The position numbers and the translations under genes are program-made. A stretch of DNA of 64,000 bases from Archaeoglobaceae archaeon (GTDB taxonomy: Archaea; Halobacteriota; Archaeoglobi; Archaeoglobales; Archaeoglobaceae): NCBI GenBank assembly GCA_025058735.1, contig JANXDX010000020.1, positions 1 through 64,000 on the forward strand. The letters run 5' to 3'. This document shows positions 19,425-29,651 of this stretch, one piece after another. The notes under the pieces are model-generated. The model ran no database searches. It saw nothing but the letters and a program-made list of their open reading frames with translations, and had not been told where the DNA came from. Position 1 is the first letter of the stretch. Every line of letters starts with the position of its first letter.

Positions 19425-20638
19425 GATTTGCGCATCTAGCCGATATACATCTTGGTTATGAACAGTACAACTTGCCCTGGCGTGCAGAGGATTTTTCAAA
19501 AGCTTTTAGAGATGTTGTAGAAAAGTGCAAAGATGTTGATTTTGTTTTAATAGCTGGCGATCTTTTCCACAGAAGTTCTCCAAATCCAAAAACTTTAAAG
19601 GATGCAGTGGAAATACTTTGGACATTCAAAGATAGAGAAGTTCCTGTGTTTGCAATAGAAGGAAATCATGACAGAAGTGGAAGAGAAGTTTCTGCTTACC
19701 ATCTCTTAGAAAAACTTGATCTCTTGAATCTTTTAGGTTTTAGGAGAGATAGAATTGAATCAGAATACGTTTCAAGTGAAAAAGTAGATGGAGTTTACTT
19801 AGCAAAAGGTTTCTACAAAGATTTTGAAATAGTAGGTTGCGGCTACATAAGATGGAAAACTGACAAGTATCTAAAGTTCTTGAAAACTTCGAGCAACAGA
19901 TCAATTTTAATGCTGCACCAAGCTGTGAAGGAGTTGTCCGATGATACTAGCTTCGAGATCACCTTGGACGATCTGCCAGAAGCGAAGTACTATGCAATGG
20001 GCCATATACACGATTTCAAAAAAATCAAAGTCGATGGATCTTACTTAGTTTATCCAGGTTCAATCGAGAGGTGCGACTCAAAAGAGGCTACAATTTTTAT
20101 TGAGTACGATGAAAACTTAATAGTAAGAGAGGGGGCAAAAAAGGGCTTTGTTTTGGTTGAAAACTTTGAGCCAACTTTTTTAGAAATAGATACGAGAAGG
20201 CTTGTGAATTTAAAAATTTCTGCTAAAAAGTATTCAGAAATTGAAGAGAAGCTTACAGATGTTTTAAAACTTTTGAAAAGTGATGATGTAGTAATAGTCA
20301 AGTTTTTGAGCGAAGAAGAGTTGAACGTTAAAAAAGTTTCACAGCTTTTATCTACAGTTAAACACTACGAGATCAGATTTGAAAAAATTAAAAAAGTTTT
20401 AGAATATAAGAGTGTTCCGAAAGAGGACGAATTTTTTACAGATTTTGAAACGAAGATCCTTGAAGTTTTGAAAGACTACGATGACCTCAGTAGGCGTACA
20501 GCTGTTGAGCTGATAAGATCTTACTTTGGAATATCAGATAAAAAGTTGCTCGATGAAAAGGAAGAGAAAAAAGTTGAAAAAAGGGAAGAAGTTAAAAAGA
20601 AAGTTAAAAGAACTCTTTTTGATTTTTTAGGTGATTGA
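19421..20638 (+). CDS. mre11: DNA double-strand break repair nuclease Mre11
   Basis: MRFAHLADIHLGYEQ, IAGDLFH, EGNHD motifs; start refined to ATG 19421 overlapping herA stop. Confidence 0.94.
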   Translation: MRFAHLADIHLGYEQYNLPWRAEDFSKAFRDVVEKCKDVDFVLIAGDLFHRSSPNPKTLKDAVEILWTFKDREVPVFAIEGNHDRSGREVSAYHLLEKLDLLNLLGFRRDRIESEYVSSEKVDGVYLAKGFYKDFEIVGCGYIRWKTDKYLKFLKTSSNRSILMLHQAVKELSDDTSFEITLDDLPEAKYYAMGHIHDFKKIKVDGSYLVYPGSIERCDSKEATIFIEYDENLIVREGAKKGFVLVENFEPTFLEIDTRRLVNLKISAKKYSEIEEKLTDVLKLLKSDDVVIVKFLSEEELNVKKVSQLLSTVKHYEIRFEKIKKVLEYKSVPKEDEFFTDFETKILEVLKDYDDLSRRTAVELIRSYFGISDKKLLDEKEEKKVEKREEVKKKVKRTLFDFLGD

Positions 20639-23257
20639 ATGTTCAAAATAGAAGAGGTTGAAATTCAAGATTTTAGGTCTCATTCATCATCTAAGATCAT
20701 CTTTGGAGATGGGATCAACGTGATCCTCGGCAGAAATGGAGCTGGAAAAAGTTCAATACTTGAAGCCATAATGGTAGCCCTCTACGGAGCTAGAGCTGCT
20801 AGAGCTAACAAAGAGGCTTTGATAAGAAGTGGAGCTAAGGAGTACAGGATAACTTTAAAGTTCAAGTTGGATGGAGAAGAATACGAAATTGTTAGAAGTA
20901 GTACAGGTGAAACCTTTCTGAGAGGGGCTGCAAGTTTGGATGGTGACCAGAAGGTTACAGAGTGGATAAGTAGACGAATACCCCAGCACGTATTTCAAAA
21001 TGCGGTTTACGTTAAACAGGGAGAAATAGAATCTATAGTATCAGACGATGAAAGTAGGGAGAAGTTGATAAGAAAAATTACAAAAATAGAAGAGTATGAA
21101 AATGCCTGGAAAGCTTTAGGAGAAATTATAAGAGATTTTAAAAAAGAAAGCGAAGATTACAGGAGTTTGCTTTCTCAACTCAAAGAAACTTTCGAACAGT
21201 TGAACAAAAAAAGAGCTGAAGAGGAGAGGGCTAAGAAAGAACTGGAGGAGTTAAAAAGGAAAAAAGATGAGATTAGAAAAGAACTAGAAAAAGCTAGAAA
21301 GGATGAGGAAAAATTCAACGAGATCGGTAAAAAGATCGAAGAACTTAGATCTGAGATCGAGAAGATCAAAGTTTTGATCGAGCAAAAGGAGAGGGAGATC
21401 GTAGAAATTGATAAAGATCTTAGAAGGATCTTTGAGAGAAAAGTTAAGTTGGAGAAGGAAGTTGAAGAAGCAAAAAACTTAGAAAATAAAGTCAAGAGAT
21501 TCCAAGAAATTGATTCTCTATTAAAAGAGATCGAGAGAATTGAGAAAAAAATGATAGAACTAGAAAAACTTGAAGAAAAAAGAAAAAATCTTGAAAATGA
21601 GTTAGAAAAACAGAAAGAGATTGAAAAAGAAATAAAAAATGTTGAAGAGAAAATTTTAGAACTGGAAAAAATATTGAAAGAGTTTAGAGATGTTGAAGAA
21701 AAAATTTCAGAGTTTGAAACAAAAAAAGTTCAACTGAAAAAATTGGAAGAGGAGCTGTTATCTTTTGGAGATGTCGAAAAACTCAAACAAGAGATAGATA
21801 GAGCGAAAGAAGAGTTTGAAAAAATTAAAGATTATGAAAAAAAGATTGGAGAAAAGAGAGCATCATTAAAGACTAGGGCTGTAGAGATCAAGAAAATAGT
21901 TGAACAGTTGAAAACTGCAGATAAAAAATGCCCTGTTTGTGGAAGAGAGCTTACAGATGCTCAAAAAGATTCATTATTAAAAAATTATATAGAAGATTTT
22001 AAAAAAATAGAGAGTGAACTTGTGAACTTAAGCAAATTAGAAGAGAAAGTTAAAGAAAAAAGATCTTTTGTTGAAGAAGTGTTAAAGAGAGAATCAAAGC
22101 TGATAATTGCTTTACAAAAGATTGAAGAGATCAAAAAATTGAGAAGTGAAGTTGAAAGCTACAAGATCGAAGAGTTGAAACTGAAAAAAGACAGTTTAGA
22201 AAAAGTTAGAACTGAAAAAATTGAGCTTCAGGGACGTTACAGAACGTTGAAAGATGTTATAAAAAAAGAAGATGTGTTGAGAGAAATAGAACGGATCGAA
22301 AAAAATGTAAATGAATTGAGAGAAGAGTTGAAAATTGCTAAACCAAGAACTGAAAAATTAGAAGAGCTAAAGAAGGAGTATGAGAGCTTGAAGCAGAGCT
22401 ATTCAAGGTGGCTTGAAATTAAAAACTCTGAAAAAGAACTTGAAAACGAAAAAAAGATAATGGATGAGAAGTTGAAGAGAAAGGAGATCGAGGAGAGAAC
22501 TTTAGAAGATTTAAAAAGAAGATACAAAGAGGTCAACGAAATTTACTTTGAAGTATCGAAAGGTTACAACGAGGAGCTTCATAAAGATCTAAAGAAGAAA
22601 GTGGAGTTTTTGACTTCTGAATTCAGTAAAGCAGAGGAAGGTATTCAAAGGGTTCAAAAAGTAATTCAATCGATCGGGGAAGACATCATCTCTTTGGAAA
22701 AACAAATTGAAAAATTGAGAGACCTTGCTAGAAAAGCTGAAATTATAGAAAGAAATGTCGTACCAGAACTTGAAAAAATTAGAGAAAAATTTAGAAACTA
22801 CAAGAACATTGTAGCTGAAGCTTCAATGCGAGAAATAGAGGATATAGCGAGCAAAATATTCGAAGAATTGACGGATGGAAAGTACAACGGAATAAGGCTA
22901 AAGAGAACTTTGGAAAAAGTAGAAAAAATAAAAATATTTGTAATTTATCAAGGAGAAGAAAAAGATTTAACGTTTTTGAGTGGTGGAGAATTGATCGCAC
23001 TAGCTATAGCTTTTAGGTTAGCCTTGACAATTTTCCTTGTTCGTGGAAAGATCCCAGTACTTATTTTAGATGAGCCGACTCCGTTCTTGGATGAAGAGAG
23101 AAGAAAAAAACTTGTGGAGATAATTTCAAACTATCTGCGCAAGATCCCTCAAGTCATCATAGTTACACACGATGAAGAGCTGAAGGATGCTGCAGATAGA
23201 ATAATTAGAGTACATGCAGTTGGAGGTATTTCAAAGGTCAGCTATGTGGAAAGTTAA
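20639..23257 (+). CDS. rad50: DNA double-strand break repair ATPase Rad50
   Basis: Walker A GRNGAGKSSILEAI, long coiled coil with zinc hook CPVC, C-terminal LSGGELIALAIAFRLAL/VLILDEPTPFLD. Confidence 0.97.
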   Translation: MFKIEEVEIQDFRSHSSSKIIFGDGINVILGRNGAGKSSILEAIMVALYGARAARANKEALIRSGAKEYRITLKFKLDGEEYEIVRSSTGETFLRGAASLDGDQKVTEWISRRIPQHVFQNAVYVKQGEIESIVSDDESREKLIRKITKIEEYENAWKALGEIIRDFKKESEDYRSLLSQLKETFEQLNKKRAEEERAKKELEELKRKKDEIRKELEKARKDEEKFNEIGKKIEELRSEIEKIKVLIEQKEREIVEIDKDLRRIFERKVKLEKEVEEAKNLENKVKRFQEIDSLLKEIERIEKKMIELEKLEEKRKNLENELEKQKEIEKEIKNVEEKILELEKILKEFRDVEEKISEFETKKVQLKKLEEELLSFGDVEKLKQEIDRAKEEFEKIKDYEKKIGEKRASLKTRAVEIKKIVEQLKTADKKCPVCGRELTDAQKDSLLKNYIEDFKKIESELVNLSKLEEKVKEKRSFVEEVLKRESKLIIALQKIEEIKKLRSEVESYKIEELKLKKDSLEKVRTEKIELQGRYRTLKDVIKKEDVLREIERIEKNVNELREELKIAKPRTEKLEELKKEYESLKQSYSRWLEIKNSEKELENEKKIMDEKLKRKEIEERTLEDLKRRYKEVNEIYFEVSKGYNEELHKDLKKKVEFLTSEFSKAEEGIQRVQKVIQSIGEDIISLEKQIEKLRDLARKAEIIERNVVPELEKIREKFRNYKNIVAEASMREIEDIASKIFEELTDGKYNGIRLKRTLEKVEKIKIFVIYQGEEKDLTFLSGGELIALAIAFRLALTIFLVRGKIPVLILDEPTPFLDEERRKKLVEIISNYLRKIPQVIIVTHDEELKDAADRIIRVHAVGGISKVSYVES

Positions 23258-24311
23258 CGATGAAGTGATAAAAAAGATCGAGAACGCCTTGAGAAAAGAA
23301 TATGAAGAGATTGAAAAAGAGCTTGAAAACTCTAAAGTTGAATGGAGAGATCTGCCTGAAGAGGAGGAAAGAGAAATATGTGGAGTTGATGGAAGTAGAG
23401 GGATTGAAAAGCTTTTTGGAGCAGTAGTTTACGTAGTTTCCAGTGCTTCTATAAGTAAAGATGTTGAAGAGTTGCACGACGTCAACGTTTTAAAATTTCA
23501 TAGAAATATAGAAGAGAGGATCAGACTTCAAATGCACACTTTTGAATTTAGAATTGCAAACGACTCTGATGCAGAAGTAGTTTTAATAGATGGAACTCTC
23601 AGTGGAGCAATTATAAGACCTCCAGCATATGTTCAGCAAGTCGATTTGAGAACGATAAGAAAAAACTACGAATTAGATTCGCTTGTAAAAGATTTTATTT
23701 TTGCTTTAAATGAGAAAGTTGAAGAGAGAAAAGATGTTATGCATTCTAGAGATCTTTTTGAGGTACTTGAAAAAAGATACAAAGTTAAAGAAAGTATAGC
23801 AGAAGATCTGCTGATTTTTCTTGAATATCTAGAATATCTACATTCTCTAGATAAATTGCTTGAGAAAGATGTAGTTTTTGTTGCCAAAAATTTCTACACT
23901 AAAAGATTTTCTAAGATGAACGATGCGATTTTTTTAGAATTCTTAACTAGAAAAACTTTCAATGAACCTAAGGCCGGTTACGTCTTGTTTGAGGAGGAAT
24001 TTTCAAAAGAGATACCATTTAAAGATGTTTTTAAAAGAATAGATGATGCAAAGTTGTACGGAGCATTCGTAAGGTTGTCTGATGGGGCTAACATATTGAT
24101 GCTGGAAAGTAACAGAAAAATTGGAGAGAAAACTTTGTCTGCCATGAAGTACGCTGAAGTTCACGGTTATCCTTTGCAACTTTTGTTGGCACATAAATAC
24201 GTTGAAATAAAAAGGAGAGAATTTAAAAATCTGATATGTTCAGTTCTCAACGCTTTAGATCCGAAATTTTCGACTTTCTTCAAAGATCCTAGAGAAATAT
24301 TATATTTATAG
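23244..24311 (+). CDS. nurA: NurA 5'-3' nuclease
   Basis: VDGSRGIEKLFGA motif; terminal gene of herA-mre11-rad50 operon; start refined to ATG 23244. Confidence 0.9.
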   Translation: MWKVNDEVIKKIENALRKEYEEIEKELENSKVEWRDLPEEEEREICGVDGSRGIEKLFGAVVYVVSSASISKDVEELHDVNVLKFHRNIEERIRLQMHTFEFRIANDSDAEVVLIDGTLSGAIIRPPAYVQQVDLRTIRKNYELDSLVKDFIFALNEKVEERKDVMHSRDLFEVLEKRYKVKESIAEDLLIFLEYLEYLHSLDKLLEKDVVFVAKNFYTKRFSKMNDAIFLEFLTRKTFNEPKAGYVLFEEEFSKEIPFKDVFKRIDDAKLYGAFVRLSDGANILMLESNRKIGEKTLSAMKYAEVHGYPLQLLLAHKYVEIKRREFKNLICSVLNALDPKFSTFFKDPREILYL

Positions 24312-24408
24312 TAAAATAAAATTTATTCTATTTATATATTTACTAAAATTATTTATCAGTTTTCACAGTTCGTAGAAGTATTTTTAAACCTTGAAGTGTT
24401 CTCAACCT

Positions 24409-24807
24409 ATGGCTATTTGGCAAGGTGGAAGTAGAAGAAAGTCGACTGGGGGGCTTTACAGAGCTCATAGGAAAAAGAGAAAATACGAACTTGGAAGACT
24501 ACCTGTTTTTACAACAGTTGGAGAAAGAAACGTAAAAAAAGTCAGAGTTAGAGGAGGAAATTTTAAACTAAAGCTCCAAGCAGATAAGTACGTAAATGTC
24601 TACGATCCAAAGACTGGAAAAGTTTTTAAGGCAGAAATAAAAACAGTAATTGAAAATTCTGCAAATATGCACTTTGCTAGGAGAAACATCATAACTAGGG
24701 GAGCGGTATTACTAACTAATTTAGGAAAAGCAAAAGTAACAAACAGACCAAGTCAAGAGGGAATAATAAATGCTGTATTAGTTGAGGGGGCGCCAAAAGA
24801 ACAATAG
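24409..24807 (+). CDS. rps8e: Ribosomal protein S8e
   Basis: MAIWQGGSRRKSTGGLYRAHRKKRKYELGR...; start refined to ATG 24409. Confidence 0.97.
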   Translation: MAIWQGGSRRKSTGGLYRAHRKKRKYELGRLPVFTTVGERNVKKVRVRGGNFKLKLQADKYVNVYDPKTGKVFKAEIKTVIENSANMHFARRNIITRGAVLLTNLGKAKVTNRPSQEGIINAVLVEGAPKEQ

Positions 24808-24855
24808 CTATAGCGGCGGGACTGCAGTTATCAATAAGATCGTAGCGCCCCTTTA
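24783..24855 (+). ncRNA. Candidate structured RNA or terminator hairpin downstream of (and overlapping the end of) rps8e
   Basis: GGGGCGC (24787-24793) is perfectly complementary to GCGCCCC (24845-24851), extendable by G-U/A-U pairs; locally GC-rich in an AT-rich genome; followed by TTTATT. Confidence 0.35.
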
Positions 24856-24904
24856 TTGAGTTTTCTACATTAGTATAAAACTTTTTCGCTTTAAGTTGAA
24901 AATT

Positions 24905-26662
24905 TTAGAACCAATAATAATATTCTCCTACAGCCTTTTGTTCCCTATCAAGTTTTGAATCTAATTTATTCACTCTAGGACGCTTTGTTTCTTCATCTCT
25001 TCTAAAAGTAATTGAAAGTTTAGCTAAAAACATGTTCATACCTTCTCTCATCCCTCTAGGCTTTCTTGCAATACCGTAAACACCAGGTTTACCTTCAAAA
25101 ACTAATAACCTATCACTTACCATGTCTATGAAGTATATGTCATGATCGACTACGAGGACACTTTTGCCACTGTTCAAAGCGAACCTTCTTATAAGCCTTG
25201 CAGTTTCTATCCGCTGTTCAACATCTAGATGAGCAGATGGCTCATCTAGTAAATAAAGATCTGCATCTCTCAACAAACAAGCTGCGATTGCAACTCTTTG
25301 CAGTTCTCCTCCGCTTAGATCTGTTAGATTCATATCCATTATTTTTTCAAGTCCAAGAGGTTTTATTAGCTCCGTTCTATAAAATGAACTATCTACCAGT
25401 GGATTCAGTTTTCTAAGCAAAGATCCTACATCCATCTCTACATCAGCTTTTACGTATTGAGGTTTGTAGCTGATTTTAACTTTCAAAGAAACTTTTTTCT
25501 CATCATCTTCTAATACTTTAGCCAATATCTTAACAAAAGTCGATTTTCCTGTTGCATTTGGTCCTACAACTCCCAAAACTTCCCCTAATTTTACATCTCC
25601 ACTCTCTACTTCAAGCTTAAAATCTTCGAAAGTTTTCCTAAAGCTAGGATATTCAAAAAGAATTTTCTCACTTTCAGAATCTCTTGGATTGAAGATTTCA
25701 AACTCTATAGGTTTATCCCTTATTCTTACGTTCTCTTCAGTTAAGTATCCTTTTAAATATTGATTTACTCCTACTCTAACTCCTTTAGCATTTGTAAAAA
25801 TCCCATAAACTCCAGGCTCACCGTAGACTATGTGGACAAAATCTGCAAGCATGTCGAGGATCGCAAGATCGTGTTCAACGATCATAACCGTCCTCTCTTT
25901 AGCTAGTTCTCTTACAGCGTTCGCAACACTGATTCTCTGACTTATGTCTAAATAAGATGTAACTTCATCGAAGAAATAGAAATCTGCATCCTTAAGTATA
26001 CAGGCAGCTATAGCCAATCTTTGCAGTTCCCCACCACTTAAATCCTTCAGATTTTTTTGTAGAGATACTTTTAGGTTTAATTTTTCAACTACTTCATCAA
26101 AAACACCTCTTTCGTCAACTCTCTTTAAAAGATCTAAAGCTTTTCCACTGTAAAATTTTGGCAAATCTTCAACGTACTGTGGTTTTAAGCTTGTTCTTAT
26201 TTTTTTGTTTGAAAGCATTTTTAAGTAATCTAAAAGCTCACTTCCAGAAAAACGTTCAAATATTTCATCCCATTCAGCTTTTTCTTTTCCCAAATTTGGT
26301 TTAAGTTGACCGGATAGAATTTTCAAAGCTGTAGTCTTTCCTATTCCATTTGGTCCAAGTATTCCTACAACATAACCTTTTTTAGGAACTGGTAGGTTAT
26401 ATAAGATAAATCCATTCACTCCATAACGGTGAACTTCTTTTCCCTCAAGTCTTTCCGGAAGACCAACAATAGATATCGCCTTTCTTGGGCATTTCTTTAC
26501 ACAGATACCACATCCTACACACAAATTTTCACTTATTATTGCCTTTTCTTTCACAACAATAGTTTCATCTCCAGTTCTAACTTTTGGACAGTATTTCAAA
26601 CACTCTTGTCCACACTTTTTTGGTTGACATCTGTATTTATCAACAACTGCAATCCTTGGCAT
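24905..26662 (-). CDS. ABCE1/Rli1 ribosome-recycling ATPase
   Basis: MPRIAVVDKYRCQPKKCGQECLKYCPKVRTG, 2x[4Fe-4S] cysteines, two ABC domains with LSGGELQR. Confidence 0.97.
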   Translation of the reverse strand: MPRIAVVDKYRCQPKKCGQECLKYCPKVRTGDETIVVKEKAIISENLCVGCGICVKKCPRKAISIVGLPERLEGKEVHRYGVNGFILYNLPVPKKGYVVGILGPNGIGKTTALKILSGQLKPNLGKEKAEWDEIFERFSGSELLDYLKMLSNKKIRTSLKPQYVEDLPKFYSGKALDLLKRVDERGVFDEVVEKLNLKVSLQKNLKDLSGGELQRLAIAACILKDADFYFFDEVTSYLDISQRISVANAVRELAKERTVMIVEHDLAILDMLADFVHIVYGEPGVYGIFTNAKGVRVGVNQYLKGYLTEENVRIRDKPIEFEIFNPRDSESEKILFEYPSFRKTFEDFKLEVESGDVKLGEVLGVVGPNATGKSTFVKILAKVLEDDEKKVSLKVKISYKPQYVKADVEMDVGSLLRKLNPLVDSSFYRTELIKPLGLEKIMDMNLTDLSGGELQRVAIAACLLRDADLYLLDEPSAHLDVEQRIETARLIRRFALNSGKSVLVVDHDIYFIDMVSDRLLVFEGKPGVYGIARKPRGMREGMNMFLAKLSITFRRDEETKRPRVNKLDSKLDREQKAVGEYYYWF

Positions 26663-26791
26663 TGAAGTTAGGAGAGTTTGTCTGCTAAAAAAGTTTAAGT
26701 AATGCATTCAAATTAAAATGTTTAAAACTAGATGGCTAAACTTACAGAATCTGCTAAATTTCAAGTTTTGTTCACATTCTAAAAATAAAAG

Positions 26792-26866
26792 CGGACCCGC
26801 CGGGATTTGAACCCGGGATCTACGGCTTAGAAGGCCGTCGCTCTGTCCTAGCTAAGCCACGGGTCC
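26792..26866 (-). tRNA. tRNA-Arg (anticodon TCT)
   Basis: Reverse complement GGACCCG...ACGGC-CTTCTAA-GCCGT...CCGGG-TTCAAAT-CCCGG-CGGGTCC-G; 7-bp acceptor, 5-bp anticodon and T stems; CCA not encoded. Confidence 0.95.
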
Positions 26867-27192
26867 TTTTTAACACAGATACTTACGGTTTTTTAAATTT
26901 TTGCACTGTATTGAAAGTGAACTTCAGTGTTACATTCTTTAAAAAATACAAAATAATTTTAAAATCGTTGAAAAAGATACTGCAGAACTAAGACCTTTGA
27001 ACAGAAATTTTAGATTTTATCTTAAAAAAGTTTCACTTGACTAAATTTTTTCTTTTTCAAGAACTTCGTTTGAAATTTTAAAAATTAACTTTTTGTTCTA
27101 AGTGAAAATGTTCAAATTTTACCATAACTAATTAATCGATTTACCGTTCCATAACTAACAAGTCTTTTAAACTCTCTCTTTTACGAATCCGT

Positions 27193-29130
27193 ATGAAACT
27201 TGTAACGTGTGGACTACCTTACGCTAATGGAAAAGCACACATAGGTCATTTAAGAACATATATACCAGCAGATGTTTACGTTCGTTACTTAAGATTGAAA
27301 GGAGAGGATGTTGTTTTCATCTGTGGAAGCGATTGTCACGGGACGCCAATAGTTGTCAACGCTGAAAAAGAGGGTTTAACTCCATCACAACTAGTAAATA
27401 TATATCATGAACATTTTATAAAAGTTTTTGATGCTTTAGACGTAAAGTTCGATTTCTACGGAAAAACTGTAGAAGATTATCACCACAACAGAACAAAGGA
27501 AATTGTAAAAAAAATATATGAGAATGGTTATATTTATTCCAAGGAAATAGATCTAGCTTATTGTCCAAGATGTGAAAGATTTCTACCAGATAGATACGTT
27601 GAAGGAATTTGCCCATACTGCAACGTTCCAGCTAGAGGAGATGAATGCGATCAAGGATGTGGAAGACATCTAGAACCTGGAGAGATAAAAGATCCTAGGT
27701 GCAAAATCTGTGGAACTCCTGCAATTTTCAAGAAACAGACTCACTATTTCTTCAAGTTAACAGCATTTAAAGATTTTCTAGAAGACTATTTGAACAAGGT
27801 TCAAGGTACTGAAAATGCTATAAATTATGCGAAGCAATGGATAAAAAACCTTAGAGATTGGTGCATAACTAGAGATCTTGAATGGGGAGTAAAATTTCCA
27901 ATAGATGAAAGATATGTAGTCTATGTTTGGGTTGACGCACCAATAGGATACATAAGCTTTACAGAAAAAGCTGTAAAAGATTGGGAATCTATATGGAAAG
28001 AGGGAAAAGCTGAAATAGTTCACTTCATAGGCTTAGACATAGCTTATCATCACTGCATATTCTGGCCAGCGATGCTAAAAGCTGCAGAGTATTCTTTACC
28101 TACCGCAATAGTTGCAAGTGGAATGGTTAAAATTGAAGGTAAAACTTTCTCAAAGAGTAGAGGTTACGTAGTTTGGGTTGATGATGATTACTTGAGAGCA
28201 AACTTAAATCCAGATTACTTGAGATACTACGTAGCTAGCTATACAAGTCATGAAAGAGATCTAAACTTTTCTTGGGATGCTTTTAGAGAAAAGATAAATA
28301 GAGAACTGATTGCAACTTTTGGAAACTTCCTCTACAGAACACTTCACTTCGCTTGGAAGAACTTTGGAGAAGTCAAGATGAACGTTGATAATGAAATACT
28401 GGAAAAGATAAGAGATGTTAGAAAAAAGATAGAAGAGTTTTTAAAGAAATGGGAATTCAAATCCTTGTGCGACTCTTTTATGGAACTTGCATCTTTTGGA
28501 AACGTTTATCTACAAAGCAACGAACCTTGGGACCTTGTAAAATTTGATAGAAGTAGAGCTGAGAGAGTTATAGCTAACTGCTTACAGATAGCAAAAGCTC
28601 TGATAATACTTGCATACCCAGTCATGCCAAGATCGATGAAGAAGGTTTCTGAGTGTATAAATTTGAACTTGGAAAAGTGTAAGCTAGATGATGTTGAAAA
28701 AGTTGATGAAAAGATGAAAGTTGAGAAACCTATCATTCCATTCGAAAAAGTAGATGAAAAAAAGATTGATGAACTGAAAAAAGTTGTGGAGAAGAGATTT
28801 TTAAGGGAAGAAGTTTCAATAGAAGAGTTTCGAAAGATGGATATAAGAATAGGTAGAGTTATAAAAGCTGAGAAAATTGAGAAAAGCAAAAAGCTCCTAA
28901 AACTGAAAGTTGATATTGGAGGAGAAATAAGACAAATAGTAGCAGGAATTGCAGACAATTACAAACCAGAAGATATTGAGGGAAAGTTGATTACAGTTTT
29001 GGTAAACATAAAACCCGTAAAACTAATGGGTGTTGAAAGCAATGGAATGCTACTTGCAGCAGACGTTGGTGAAAAAGCTGTTATACTGATACCAGAAAAA
29101 GAGGTTGAACCTGGAACAAAAATTAAATAG
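27193..29130 (+). CDS. metG: Methionyl-tRNA synthetase with C-terminal tRNA-binding domain
   Basis: CGLPYANGKAHIGHLRTYIPADVYVRYLR; KTFSKSRG; C-terminal tRBD (DIRIGRVIKAEKI...). Confidence 0.96.
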   Translation: MKLVTCGLPYANGKAHIGHLRTYIPADVYVRYLRLKGEDVVFICGSDCHGTPIVVNAEKEGLTPSQLVNIYHEHFIKVFDALDVKFDFYGKTVEDYHHNRTKEIVKKIYENGYIYSKEIDLAYCPRCERFLPDRYVEGICPYCNVPARGDECDQGCGRHLEPGEIKDPRCKICGTPAIFKKQTHYFFKLTAFKDFLEDYLNKVQGTENAINYAKQWIKNLRDWCITRDLEWGVKFPIDERYVVYVWVDAPIGYISFTEKAVKDWESIWKEGKAEIVHFIGLDIAYHHCIFWPAMLKAAEYSLPTAIVASGMVKIEGKTFSKSRGYVVWVDDDYLRANLNPDYLRYYVASYTSHERDLNFSWDAFREKINRELIATFGNFLYRTLHFAWKNFGEVKMNVDNEILEKIRDVRKKIEEFLKKWEFKSLCDSFMELASFGNVYLQSNEPWDLVKFDRSRAERVIANCLQIAKALIILAYPVMPRSMKKVSECINLNLEKCKLDDVEKVDEKMKVEKPIIPFEKVDEKKIDELKKVVEKRFLREEVSIEEFRKMDIRIGRVIKAEKIEKSKKLLKLKVDIGGEIRQIVAGIADNYKPEDIEGKLITVLVNIKPVKLMGVESNGMLLAADVGEKAVILIPEKEVEPGTKIK

Positions 29131-29628
29131 CTAACTTACAACAACTTTTTGGACTCCATCTACTTTCAAAATTTCATCTATCAACTTTCCAGGCACTTTC
29201 GATTCGGTAACTACGATCATCTTCGATTCAACACTCAACTCAGGATCTTCTGCCAGTATGTACCTGATAGATATCCCTTCTCTAGCCAATATACTAGCAA
29301 CACCTGCAACTATTCCAACTTTTCTGCTATCAGCATAAACTTCAATAACACCAAAACCTAAAATCCTTGCAACTTCTGCTATGTTTGCTACTGGTTTTAA
29401 AGCAGAAAAAACTTTTCTAAGTTCATCATCTTTTTCAATGTTTGTTATTGCAGCCATTACAACTTTTCTGTCAACTCCTATAGCTTCAGCTATTTTTGTT
29501 GGAACCAGTTCTATGCTTCCACAATAAGCTTTACCGTTTCTAACAGAGATCCCCAACCTTAGGAACTCTTTTGCAACAACTATCTGTGATGGATACTTTT
29601 CAAACTTTTCAGCTATCTTTCTCCACAT
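29131..29628 (-). CDS. HTH + ACT-domain regulator-like protein
   Basis: N-terminal HTH-like region; C-terminal ACT-like VGIVAGVASILAREGISIRYILAEDPEL. Confidence 0.7.
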   Translation of the reverse strand: MWRKIAEKFEKYPSQIVVAKEFLRLGISVRNGKAYCGSIELVPTKIAEAIGVDRKVVMAAITNIEKDDELRKVFSALKPVANIAEVARILGFGVIEVYADSRKVGIVAGVASILAREGISIRYILAEDPELSVESKMIVVTESKVPGKLIDEILKVDGVQKVVVS

Positions 29629-29651
29629 GTAATTTAGTAAAAATAAAATAT

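Noticed and set aside
21175-21495. 106-aa Ser/Leu-rich minus ORF in rad50
   Set aside because: Reverse complement of the Lys/Glu coiled-coil codons; a typical artefact.
26868-27192. 325-bp gap upstream of metG as possible sRNA locus
   Set aside because: AT-rich with weak short inverted repeats only (e.g. GCACTG...CAGTG); no C/D or H/ACA signature found by eye.
28506-28958. 150-aa minus ORF in metG
   Set aside because: Ser/Phe-rich antisense shadow of MetRS C-terminal region.
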